DNA from: Verrucomicrobiota bacterium
GTDB taxonomy: Bacteria; Verrucomicrobiota; Verrucomicrobiia; Verrucomicrobiales; Akkermansiaceae
Direction of reading: 5' to 3'
NCBI GenBank assembly: GCA_008932955.1
Contig: WBXE01000001.1
Coordinates: 1-37,569, forward strand
Length of the DNA: 37,569 nucleotides
Below the pieces are notes generated by a model, which was not told the DNA's origin, did no database searches, and worked only from the letters and a program-made list of their open reading frames with translations. The position numbers and the translations under genes are program-made. This document shows, piece after piece, positions 1-7,109 of the stretch. How positions within the stretch are numbered: position 1 is the stretch's first letter; each line of letters starts with the position of its first letter.

Positions 1-1350
1 CTGATCGGCTGGGTTGCGCAACACGGCGGTTTCCCAGTCGATGAGTTTTTCCTTCACCATGTCCATGGAGATTTTGAGGGCGGCCGCGGCGGTGCGTTTG
101 CCATTGCGGGTTTGCAGCATGAAGAGCTTGCCTTCCTGAATGGTGAACTCAACGTCCTGCACGTCCTTAAAATGTTTCTCAAGGATCTGCCGCACCTTGA
201 GCAATTCAGCATAGGACTTGGGCATCTCCTTTTTCAGATTGAGCACCGGCTCGGGGGTGCGCACGCCGGCGACGACGTCCTCGCCCTGGGCGTTGATGAG
301 GAATTCACCGTAAAATTCGTCGGTGCCGTTGGCCGGGTTGCGGGTGAAGGCGACGCCGGAGCCGGAGGTTGGGCCGGTATTGCCATAGACCATGGCCTGC
401 ACGTTGACGGCGGTGCCCCAAGCGGAGGGAATGTTGTATTTGCGGCGATAGACGCTGGCGCGGTCGTTCATCCACGAGCCGAAGACAGCGCCGGCGGCAC
501 CCATGAGTTGTTGCCAGGGGTCGGTGGGGAAGGATTTGCCGCAGCGTGCCTTGACCAGCGCCTTGAAGCGCTTGACGAGTTCCTGGTTATCGGCAGCAGA
601 TAGATCGCTGTCGATGATGTTTTCGCCGTGTTGTTCGTGTTTGTAATTTTCGATAACGGTTTCAAACGGCTCGTGCTCTTCGCCTTCGAGTTTTTGCACG
701 CCCATGACCACGTCGCCATACATCTGGATGAAGCGGCGGTAGCAATCCCAGGCGAAGCGCTCGTTTTTGGTGGCGGCGGCCAGGGATTTGACGGTGTCGT
801 CATTGAGGCCAAGGTTGAGAATGGTATCCATCATGCCGGGCATCGAATCGCGGGCGCCCGAGCGCACCGCTACCAGCAGCGGGAAGCCTTTGGCATCGCC
901 AAATTTGTAGCCCATCAGCTTTTCCATGTTGACGATGCCAGCCTTGACCTGCGCTTCGAGTACCGACGGGTAGCTGCGCTTGTGGTCATAAAAATAGGTG
1001 CACACCTCGGTGGTCATGGTGAACCCCGGAGGCACTGGCAGGTTGATGCGGGTCATCTCGGCGAGATTGGCGCCCTTGCCGCCCAGCAGGGCTTTCATGC
1101 TGCCGTTGCCGTCGGCTTTGCCGGCGCCCCAAGTGTAGACGTATTTGATGGCTTTGGGGGTGGCGGACTTTTGGGCTGCCGGCTTGGCGGCGGACTTCTT
1201 GGCTGCCGGGGCTGTCTTCGCTGCCGGTTTGGCGGCGGACTTCTTGGCTGCCGGGGCTTTTTTCACTGCCGGTTTGGCAGCGGACTTCTTGGCAGCTTGC
1301 GGGGCGGATTTCTTGGCAGCGGATTTGACTGCCTGTTTTTTAGTGGCCAT
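1..1350 (-). CDS. ppdK: Pyruvate, phosphate dikinase, N-terminal part (partial at window edge)
   Basis: PPDK interconverts pyruvate, ATP and phosphate with phosphoenolpyruvate, AMP and pyrophosphate in the cytoplasm. 450 codons are visible from the ATG at 1350; the rest, with the phosphohistidine and PEP-binding domains, lies beyond position 1. After the tail the sequence has the family hallmarks of the nucleotide-binding part: GGKGANLAEM, VRSGARDSMPGMMDT followed by NLGLND, and a stretch with TRNPANG, FYGEFL and NAQGEDVV. Residues 1 to about 47 form a low-complexity tail of repeated AAKKSAAKPA-type units, rich in Lys and Ala like histone H1, which ordinary PPDKs lack. No Shine-Dalgarno is seen before the start. 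No partner gene is visible. The family call is very secure; the role of the tail is unknown. Confidence 0.95.
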   Translation of the reverse strand, partial: MATKKQAVKSAAKKSAPQAAKKSAAKPAVKKAPAAKKSAAKPAAKTAPAAKKSAAKPAAQKSATPKAIKYVYTWGAGKADGNGSMKALLGGKGANLAEMTRINLPVPPGFTMTTEVCTYFYDHKRSYPSVLEAQVKAGIVNMEKLMGYKFGDAKGFPLLVAVRSGARDSMPGMMDTILNLGLNDDTVKSLAAATKNERFAWDCYRRFIQMYGDVVMGVQKLEGEEHEPFETVIENYKHEQHGENIIDSDLSAADNQELVKRFKALVKARCGKSFPTDPWQQLMGAAGAVFGSWMNDRASVYRRKYNIPSAWGTAVNVQAMVYGNTGPTSGSGVAFTRNPANGTDEFYGEFLINAQGEDVVAGVRTPEPVLNLKKEMPKSYAELLKVRQILEKHFKDVQDVEFTIQEGKLFMLQTRNGKRTAAAALKISMDMVKEKLIDWETAVLRNPADQ

Positions 1351-2034
1351 CGTGGTGTTATGATCTGGAGGTGAGTAGGTGCGGTGCGGAGGAAAAAGCA
1401 AAAGCCGATGCCTCCCGAACCGGGCGGCCCGGAGGCTGTCAGGTAAACCCTGCTTGTCAAGCCAGCATAGCGTGAAATTTCTCACGCTCGATTGTGCTGG
1501 CGATTCAAAGCGAGGGATTGGCCCGTTTTAGATGACGCAAAGAGCTTGTTAGTTTCCAGCACAAGAAGCGGGAATGAGAGTGTGGGATTGGGCGTCACTT
1601 TGGGTGCTAAGGAGCCGCCACATTTTGTGGTGGTAGCGGGTGGCTGGCCATGAGTCAGCGCCAAAAACTCTCCTACATGATCGAGCCTTCCGCAGGACTT
1701 CAGTAAAGTCGTCGCTCCCTAACGGAACGTTTGGGAGTCAAGTCACTCGAGAGGATGAACGATGCGGGTCGACATTGAGGAGCGACTGAATCGAAAATTG
1801 AGATCTCGCCGAGACACCTGTTCATGCGCAGGAGGACCGCTGGGTGGGGTGGTTGCGCCGCGAGGCGGGCAAATCCCTGCTTGCCACGCTGGGGCATGGT
1901 TCCCAATTGATAAACATACTTAATTACTACTGGCGAAAAACAGGCCTTGTGATATTTTCCGCACATAATATGCAGATCGACGCAGATTCGGCTCGATCTA
2001 ACCATGGATTACGAACCCATCAGCAGCATCCCCC
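1351..2034. other. Gene-free stretch between ppdK and the 2035 gene
   Basis: About 680 bases without a convincing gene; the short open frames here have no recognisable composition or motifs. It must hold the ppdK promoter, but I cannot place one confidently. Its one clear content is a copy of the 115-bp dispersed element at 1607-1724, followed by GAGTCAAG and CACTCGAGAGG at 1735-1754, a module that also flanks the copy near 14427. Confidence 0.6.
1607..1724 (-). repeat. Dispersed structured element, copy 1 (family A)
   Basis: Read on the minus strand it starts with GGGAGCGACGAC and ends with the hairpin CCACCACA-AAA-TGTGGCGG and GGCTCCTTAG. Order and spacing match the copies at 4802, 9686 and 14427, but the middle (around 1640-1690) is the most diverged. 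It lies in the gap between the divergent ppdK and 2035 genes. There is no coding content of its own. Confidence 0.75.
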
Positions 2035-2424
2035 ATGCACCGACTTCCCAATTCCTACGCAGTGACCCGCTTTCGCTGCACTGCTGGGTTGCTGCTTGGC
2101 AAATGGGCTCTGGTCATCAGCGCCGCCGTAACGCTTGCTTATTCGCTGTGCGTCGCCAACAACGCGCTCACTCAGCTTTGTATCAGCTTAATTTGGCTTG
2201 CCGCATGCGTTGGAGTTGTGCAGTGGCTTTTGGCTGATCGCGCCAGTTGCCCATTGTGCATGGGCCACCCGATGGCACACGAGGCTTGCTCGACTCATCG
2301 CGGCATCCACTCCCTTTTTGGCAGTCACCCGTTGCGGGTCGCCATCTCGGTGGTGTTCAGAGGCTGGTTTCGTTGCCCCTATTGTGGCGAGCCCACCGTC
2401 ATCAAAGCACGCCACCCCCACTGA
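2035..2424 (+). CDS. Small membrane protein with C-terminal CPxC pairs
   Basis: 129 residues. Two hydrophobic stretches (about residues 16-36 and 44-66) look like membrane helices. The polar tail follows, with CPLC at about 72-75, a further Cys/His segment (EACSTHRG), the stretch FGSHPLRVAI and then CPYCGEP. The two CPxC knuckles suggest a zinc-ribbon-like tail on the cytoplasmic side. The pattern resembles short hypothetical proteins I associate with Verrucomicrobiota (from memory, not checked). No function can be assigned. The ATG at 2035 is the first suitable start in this frame; no Shine-Dalgarno is visible. The stop lies 4 bases before an in-frame ATG of the peptidase gene downstream, so the two may be co-transcribed. 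Confidence 0.6.
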   Translation: MHRLPNSYAVTRFRCTAGLLLGKWALVISAAVTLAYSLCVANNALTQLCISLIWLAACVGVVQWLLADRASCPLCMGHPMAHEACSTHRGIHSLFGSHPLRVAISVVFRGWFRCPYCGEPTVIKARHPH

Positions 2425-2494
2425 CGTCATGACTCATGCACAATGCGCGGATTTCCGGCTTTGCCGGGAGGCGAATTTAAGGCATGACGGGCGC

Positions 2495-3958
2495 ATGCAC
2501 ATTTTTGATTTGGCGCGTGAGCACGCGGTGATTGGATCGAGCGAGGCGGTGCTTGGCTGGGATCAGGAAACCTATTTGCCGCCTGCGGCAGCCGCGCACC
2601 GCGCCAGGCAATTGTCGTGGCTGACGGCCAAAGCCCATGAGTTAGCCACCTCAGCCGCGTGGCAGCGCGCTCTCGAAGAGGCCGAAGCGGGCGCGGCCGA
2701 CGCCGACTTCACCCTGCGCGCCAACCTGCGGGAAATGCGCCGCATGTTTGATCGCGCCACCAAGCTGCCCGTGGCGCTGGTGGCGCGTGAAGCCGCGGCT
2801 TGCTCGTTGGCCAAGCACGCTTGGGCAGAGGCCCGTGAGCGGGCGGATTTTGCGGGTTTTGCGCCGCACCTTACCGGGTTGCTGGAGATTGCGCGGGAAA
2901 AAGCCGAGCGCTGGGGCTATCCCGATGAGCCGTACGACGCCTTGTTAGATGGTTATGAACGGCGCACCAGCACGGCGGCGGTGGCGGCCTTGTTTGATTC
3001 GCTGCGGCCTGAGTTGCGGCGGATTGCGGCGAGTGCCGTGGAGATTTCCGCTGCGCAGGCCCCCGGCTTGCCGCCCGGGCCCTATCCGATCAGCGGGCAG
3101 CAGCGGCTCAACGCGCAGATTGCTGAGGCCATCGGGTTTGATTTTCAAGCCGGACGCATCGACACGACCCATCACCCGTTTTGCACGACGCTGGGGCCGC
3201 GCGACGTGCGTCTGACCACACGCTACGATGAGGGGGATTTTACCTCGTCGCTGTTCGGGGTGTTGCATGAGGCGGGTCACGGGTTGTATGATCAGGGCTT
3301 GCCCGCGGATGACTTCGGCCTGCCTTCCGGCAGTCCGCTGTCGCTGGGTATTCACGAATCCCAGTCGCGGCTTTGGGAAAACCACATCGGCCGGTCGCGG
3401 GCGTTCTGGAACCGCTGGTATCCCGTGGCCCAGGACTGTTTCCCACAGTTGGCCCGTTTCCCCTTGGAAAATTTCCTTCGCTACCTATGGCGCGCTGAGT
3501 TTTCACCGATCCGGGTCGACGCGGACGAAGCCACCTACGACCTGCACATTTTGCTGCGCTTCGGCATCGAGCGCCAAATGGTGAATGGCAGCCTGGCGGT
3601 GGCGGACATTCCCGCCGCGTGGAATGAAGGCTTCCGCGAGCTATTCGGTTTCACCCCGGTGGATGCTCGCGAAGGCTGCTTGCAGGATATTCACTGGGCA
3701 ATGGGCGGATTGGGGTATTTTGCCACGTATTCGCTCGGCAATATCAATGCTGCCCAACTGCATGCCGCCGCCTGCTCCGACCCGCAGATTGCCGCCGCCT
3801 GCGAGCAAGCCGACTACGCCCCGCTGCTGGCCTGGTTGCGCAAATCCATCCACGGCCACGGGGCGACCCTCGATTCCGCCGAACTCATCACCCAAGCCAG
3901 CGGCAAGGCCCCCTCACCCAGCGCCTACCTCGCCCACCTGCAAGCCAGATACCTCTAG
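2495..3958 (+). CDS. M32 family metallocarboxypeptidase (thermostable carboxypeptidase 1 type)
   Basis: A cytoplasmic zinc carboxypeptidase that removes C-terminal residues from peptides. From the ATG at 2495 it has 487 residues, close to the family norm of about 500. Hallmarks are LGWDQETYLPP near the N-terminus, the zinc site HEAGH (residues 258-262) and HESQSRLWEN with the third ligand region at 287-288. GLGYFATYSLGN near the C-terminus is also typical. An in-frame ATG at 2429, just after the stop of the preceding gene, would add 22 residues; I prefer 2495 because the distance to the WDQ motif then matches relatives. The gene converges with nth. The family call is secure; the start is uncertain. 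Confidence 0.93.
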   Translation: MHIFDLAREHAVIGSSEAVLGWDQETYLPPAAAAHRARQLSWLTAKAHELATSAAWQRALEEAEAGAADADFTLRANLREMRRMFDRATKLPVALVAREAAACSLAKHAWAEARERADFAGFAPHLTGLLEIAREKAERWGYPDEPYDALLDGYERRTSTAAVAALFDSLRPELRRIAASAVEISAAQAPGLPPGPYPISGQQRLNAQIAEAIGFDFQAGRIDTTHHPFCTTLGPRDVRLTTRYDEGDFTSSLFGVLHEAGHGLYDQGLPADDFGLPSGSPLSLGIHESQSRLWENHIGRSRAFWNRWYPVAQDCFPQLARFPLENFLRYLWRAEFSPIRVDADEATYDLHILLRFGIERQMVNGSLAVADIPAAWNEGFRELFGFTPVDAREGCLQDIHWAMGGLGYFATYSLGNINAAQLHAAACSDPQIAAACEQADYAPLLAWLRKSIHGHGATLDSAELITQASGKAPSPSAYLAHLQARYL

Positions 3959-3997
3959 GGCGGCTTCGCCTTAGGCTCAAGACTTGAAGTCACAAGA

Positions 3998-4040
3998 CAA
4001 GATAAGAGAGCGCAGCGCTTCTGCATCTGCTCTTATCTTG
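3998..4040. terminator. Perfect 11-bp inverted repeat between convergent genes
   Basis: CAAGATAAGAG (3998-4008) pairs exactly with CTCTTATCTTG (4030-4040) around a 21-base loop. It lies between the convergent stops of the M32 peptidase (3958) and nth (4060), the expected place for a bidirectional terminator. No strong T-tract follows on either strand, so intrinsic termination is an inference. The flanks carry the AAGACTTGAAG and TTGGGTCTT words that recur near 16710, 24330 and 35350. Confidence 0.5.
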
Positions 4041-4059
4041 CGGCTTGTCGGCTTGGGTC

Positions 4060-4689
4060 TTACGCCGGCTTGGCAAAAAGTTCGCGGCAGAGCAGGCAAC
4101 GGGTTCCATCACAAGCCCGGGCGCTGCAGTGCTCCCGGCCGTAATAGATGATTTGAAGGTGCAAGCAGTTCCATGACCCGCGGGGAAACAGCCGCTTGAG
4201 GTCGCGCTCGGTGCATTCCACATTTTTACCAGAACTCAGTTTCCACCGCTTGGCAAGCCGGTGAATATGCGTGTCCACCGGAAACGCCGGCACCCCGAAT
4301 ACTTGCGCCATGACCACCGAAGCGGTCTTGTGACCCACACCAGGAAGCGCTTCCAGCGCGGCAAAATCCGCCGGAACTTCACCGCCGTGTTGTTCGACCA
4401 GGATTTTTGAAAGCTGCGAAATCGCCGCCGCCTTGCGCGGCCCAAGGCCGCAGGGGCGGACCACCGCCAGAATGTCATCCACCGCCACCCGCATCATGTC
4501 TCCCGGGTTGTCTGCCAAGCCAAACAAGGCTGGAGTGACCTGGTTGACCCGAACGTCAGTGCACTGTGCCGAAAGCAGCACGGCCACCAGCAGCGTGTAG
4601 GCGTCCCGGTGGGTGAGCGGAATCGGGGGCGCCGGGTAAAGCTCGTTGAGGCGACGCAGGAGGTGGTCGGCGCGTTGTTGCTGGGTCAT
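4060..4689 (-). CDS. nth: Endonuclease III (DNA glycosylase/AP lyase)
   Basis: A base-excision repair enzyme that removes oxidised pyrimidines and nicks at the abasic site. It has 209 residues (E. coli 211). Visible are LLSAQCTDVRVN, the helix-hairpin-helix LPGVGHKTASVV with catalytic Lys121, and FPVDTHIHRLAKRW with catalytic Asp139. The C-terminal cysteines are C188, C193, C198 and C201, a C-x4-C-x4-C-x2-C pattern, whereas the textbook 4Fe-4S loop is C-x6-C-x2-C-x5-C. Only two align in position, so cluster binding is uncertain. The ATG at 4689 gives the usual N-terminus (MTQQQRADHL); an upstream in-frame ATG at 4713 would add 8 residues. It is divergent from prfB. Confidence 0.94.
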   Translation of the reverse strand: MTQQQRADHLLRRLNELYPAPPIPLTHRDAYTLLVAVLLSAQCTDVRVNQVTPALFGLADNPGDMMRVAVDDILAVVRPCGLGPRKAAAISQLSKILVEQHGGEVPADFAALEALPGVGHKTASVVMAQVFGVPAFPVDTHIHRLAKRWKLSSGKNVECTERDLKRLFPRGSWNCLHLQIIYYGREHCSARACDGTRCLLCRELFAKPA

Positions 4690-4801
4690 AAACGTGGCGA
4701 AAAAGTGCCGCACGGCGCGAACCTACCCCGCGATGGAGGCGCTTGTCGAGTCGGACTCGCAATCCGCAGCCTCCCGACTCACATGGCCCGGCTGCGGCAT
4801 G

Positions 4802-4909
4802 GTAGGGAGCGACGACCTTACTGTCATCGTAGGGAGCGACGACCTTACTGTCATCGTAGGGAGCGACGACCTTACTGTCGTCGTAGGGAGCGACGACCTT
4901 ACTGTCGTC
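4802..4909 (+). repeat. 27-bp tandem repeat, four units
   Basis: Units start at 4802, 4829, 4856 and 4883. Each reads GTAGGGAGCGACGACC then TTACTGTCATC; units 3 and 4 have GTCGTC where units 1 and 2 have GTCATC. Each unit contains a potential stem GACGAC-CTTACT-GTC(A/G)TC. The period is a multiple of three, so all six frames tend to stay open, which makes spurious coding calls here. There are no spacers, so it is not a CRISPR array. Confidence 0.95.
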
Positions 4910-4999
4910 GTGCGGAAGCAACGCCCATGAACCGAGCCTTCGGCACTCATTCATGGGCAGCTCTTCAGCTACCACCACACGAATGTGGTGGCACCTTAG
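4802..4999 (+). repeat. Dispersed structured element, copy 2, with expanded first module (family A)
   Basis: Order along the plus strand: four copies of the GGGAGCGACGACC hairpin module, then TGCGGAAGC, GAGCCTTCGGCACTCATTCA, and the terminal hairpin CCACCACA-CGAA-TGTGGTGG followed by CACCTTAG. It matches the copies at 1607, 9686 and 14427. It lies between the divergent nth and prfB genes, just upstream of prfB. The open frames running through it in several phases are products of its composition, not genes. Confidence 0.85.
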
Positions 5000-5099
5000 C
5001 TCGAGTTACTCCCAGTTCCATACCCGGTCACCCCGGGCCCAATTTCGCTGCATCTTCCGGCTTGCCTGCCAGCTTGAAATGGTCTTCTCTTCCGGCCGC

Positions 5100-6237
5100 A
5101 TGTCCTTACTTCCTACCGCCGACCTCCTGGCGCTCGACATCAGCGGCCTCAAGCGCCGCCTGTCGATGCTCAGGAGGTATCTTTGACGTCCCTACCCTTG
5201 AAAATGAAATCAACACCCTCGAGGAGGCAATGGGCTCGCCAGCCTTCTGGAACGATGCGGACCATGCCAAATCTGTCAGCTCGAAGGCCAGCGCATTGAA
5301 AAAGAAGCTTGAGAGTTTTCTCAAGCTTGAAGCGCGGGTGGCGGACATCGACGAAGGAGTCGCCCTAGCCAAGGAATACGATGATGCCGAATTGGCGCGC
5401 GAGGCGATCCATAATGCCGAAACCCTCGAGGACGACATTCGCTCCTATGAATTGCTCACCCTGCTCGACCAGCCAAGCGATAATTCGTCCTGCTTCCTGG
5501 TGATTCAGGCCGGCGCGGGCGGCACCGAAGCCTGTGATTGGGCGCAAATGCTCCACCGCATGTATTGCCGCTGGGCCGAGCGCCGCGGCTTCACCGTGGA
5601 AACCCTCGACTGGCAGGACGGTGATGAGGCGGGCCTGCGCTCATGCACGCTGCGCATCGCCGGCGAATATGCCTACGGGTTTCTCAAGTGCGAGCGTGGG
5701 GTGCATCGCTTGGTGCGCATTTCCCCGTTCGATGCGGCCGCCAAACGCCACACCTCGTTTGCGTCGATCGACGCCAACCCGGAAGTTTCCAAGGAGATCA
5801 AGATTGAGATCAACCTGACGGACATTGAGATCACCACCACCCGTTCCGGCGGTAAGGGCGGCCAAAACGTCAACAAGGTGGAAACCGCGGTGCTGCTGCG
5901 CCACCTTCCCACCGGGATTCTGATTCGCTCCACTGCGGCCCGCTCGCAGGGCGCCAACCGCGAACTCGCCTTCGAAATCCTCAAGTCCAAGCTCTACACC
6001 ATCGAGGAAGACAAACAACGCGCCGAATCCGACCGCGCCTACAGCGAAAAAGGCGATGTCTCGTGGGGCAACCAAATTCGTTCGTATGTCTTCCAACCCT
6101 ATCAAAAAGTTCTCGACCTACGCACCGGCGAGGAAAGCGGCAACATCCAGGATGTGATGGATGGAGATCTCGACGCATTCATCGAAGCCAAACTCCGCGG
6201 CAAGGTCCGGGTCAAGGGCGCCAAGGACGAAGAGTGA
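5100..6237 (+). CDS. prfB: Peptide chain release factor 2, with programmed +1 frameshift
   Basis: RF2 recognises UAA and UGA stop codons and triggers peptidyl-tRNA hydrolysis on the ribosome. It is encoded in two frames: 28 codons from the ATG at 5100 up to an in-frame TGA (5184-5186), then the +1 frame from GAC at 5185 to the stop at 6237, giving 378 residues. The stop-codon recognition motif SPF falls at about residues 208-210, and the catalytic motif GGQ at 253-255 within TRSGGKGGQNVN; both match E. coli positions closely. An in-frame ATG at 5079 is an alternative start; neither has a good Shine-Dalgarno. proB follows after 32 bases, so prfB-proB-proA may be one transcript. Expression is expected to be autoregulated by RF2 level through the frameshift. 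Confidence 0.96.
5172..5187 (+). promoter_or_regulatory. prfB programmed +1 frameshift site
   Basis: AGGAGGTATCTTTGAC is the canonical RF2 recoding signal: an internal Shine-Dalgarno-like AGGAGG, a 3-base spacer, the slippery CTT, and the in-frame TGA followed by C. When RF2 is scarce the ribosome pauses at TGA and slips from CTT to TTT, continuing with GAC. Confidence 0.97.
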
Positions 6238-6269
6238 GGTATGGGTTATTAAACTCCGCCATTCCATAT

Positions 6270-7034
6270 ATGTCATCCGATCTAACACTTATCAAAGCCG
6301 GCACCGGCGTTCTGACAAATTCCGGCAATGGCACCTTGGATCGCGCCGCGCTGGTACATCTGGTGGCTGCCATCGCGGGGTTGGTGGATGCGGGTCATCG
6401 CTGCTTGTTTGTGTCATCAGGCGCGGTGGGATCGGGCTTGGCGGCCTTCGGCCTCTCTGAGTATCCGCAAGAGACCGCCACCCGCCAAGCCTGTGCGGCG
6501 GTGGGCCAGGCACAGCTCATGCAGACGTACAGCAGTCTGTTTGCCAATTTCGACATCACCATTGCCCAAGTCCTGCTCACCGCGGCAGACTTAGCCACGC
6601 CGGAGCGTGCCGCCTATGTGAGCGACACCTTTCGTCGCTTACTCGTCGAACCGCGGATCCTGCCCATCATCAATGAAAATGACTCGGTGGCCGTCGAGGA
6701 GTTGAAATTCGGCGACAACGACATGCTTTCGGTCCAGGTGGCAAAACTCGTCGATGCGCGCCGCATCGTCCTGCTGACGAGCACCGACGGACTGTTGGAC
6801 CCGGAAACCAACGCGCTCATTCCGGAGGTGGCTGACATGGATCGTGCCTTTCACCATGTGCGACTGGATAAGGGGCGCTTTTCCATGGGCGGTATGGCCT
6901 CCAAGCTCGGAGCCATCCGCTATGCGGTGGATGCCGGGATCGAAACCCACATCGCCAACGGCCGTCACCCCGAGCGTCTCGCCGACATCATCGCCGGCAC
7001 AGGCATCTCCACCCGCTTCCACCCCAGAGGCTAA
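6270..7034 (+). CDS. proB: Glutamate 5-kinase
   Basis: It phosphorylates L-glutamate with ATP to gamma-glutamyl phosphate, the first step of proline synthesis, in the cytoplasm. From the ATG at 6270 it has 254 residues: an amino-acid-kinase domain only, without the C-terminal PUA domain of the E. coli enzyme. Motifs are the N-terminal IKAGTGVLT, FVSSGAVGSG, PIINENDSVA with KFGDNDMLS, and GRFSMGGMASKLGA. It follows prfB by 32 bases and precedes proA by 75, so ProB and ProA, which handle the same unstable intermediate, are likely made together. Absence of PUA is common in short bacterial ProBs; feedback inhibition by proline is expected from the family but not visible here. Confidence 0.95.
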   Translation: MSSDLTLIKAGTGVLTNSGNGTLDRAALVHLVAAIAGLVDAGHRCLFVSSGAVGSGLAAFGLSEYPQETATRQACAAVGQAQLMQTYSSLFANFDITIAQVLLTAADLATPERAAYVSDTFRRLLVEPRILPIINENDSVAVEELKFGDNDMLSVQVAKLVDARRIVLLTSTDGLLDPETNALIPEVADMDRAFHHVRLDKGRFSMGGMASKLGAIRYAVDAGIETHIANGRHPERLADIIAGTGISTRFHPRG

Positions 7035-7109
7035 CGCATCCGGCGACTGCCGCCCGGCCGGCTCGTTGAATTTTCACGTCCGTCATTCCACCTCTGCCAT
7101 CTTCCTAAC

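Noticed and set aside
628..1374. A 248-codon plus-strand open frame opposite ppdK, with Gly/Cys-rich repeats
   Set aside because: It is the antisense of the PPDK coding sequence and its Lys/Ala tail; no motif of its own.
1700..2005. Minus-strand open frames of about 100 codons in the ppdK upstream gap
   Set aside because: They cross a family A repeat, have no start context or domain features and are most likely chance frames.
2198..2494. The 99-residue upstream extension of the M32 peptidase frame
   Set aside because: It overlaps the 2035 membrane protein gene in another frame and is not peptidase-like.
4802..4909. Short regular repeats suggesting a CRISPR array
   Set aside because: The 27-bp units are contiguous with no spacers, and no cas gene is present.
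4609..5183. A long N-terminal extension of prfB in the +1 frame, reading through the 27-bp repeats
   Set aside because: The extension is repeat-derived and the true N-terminus is in the other frame, joined by the programmed frameshift at 5181-5187.
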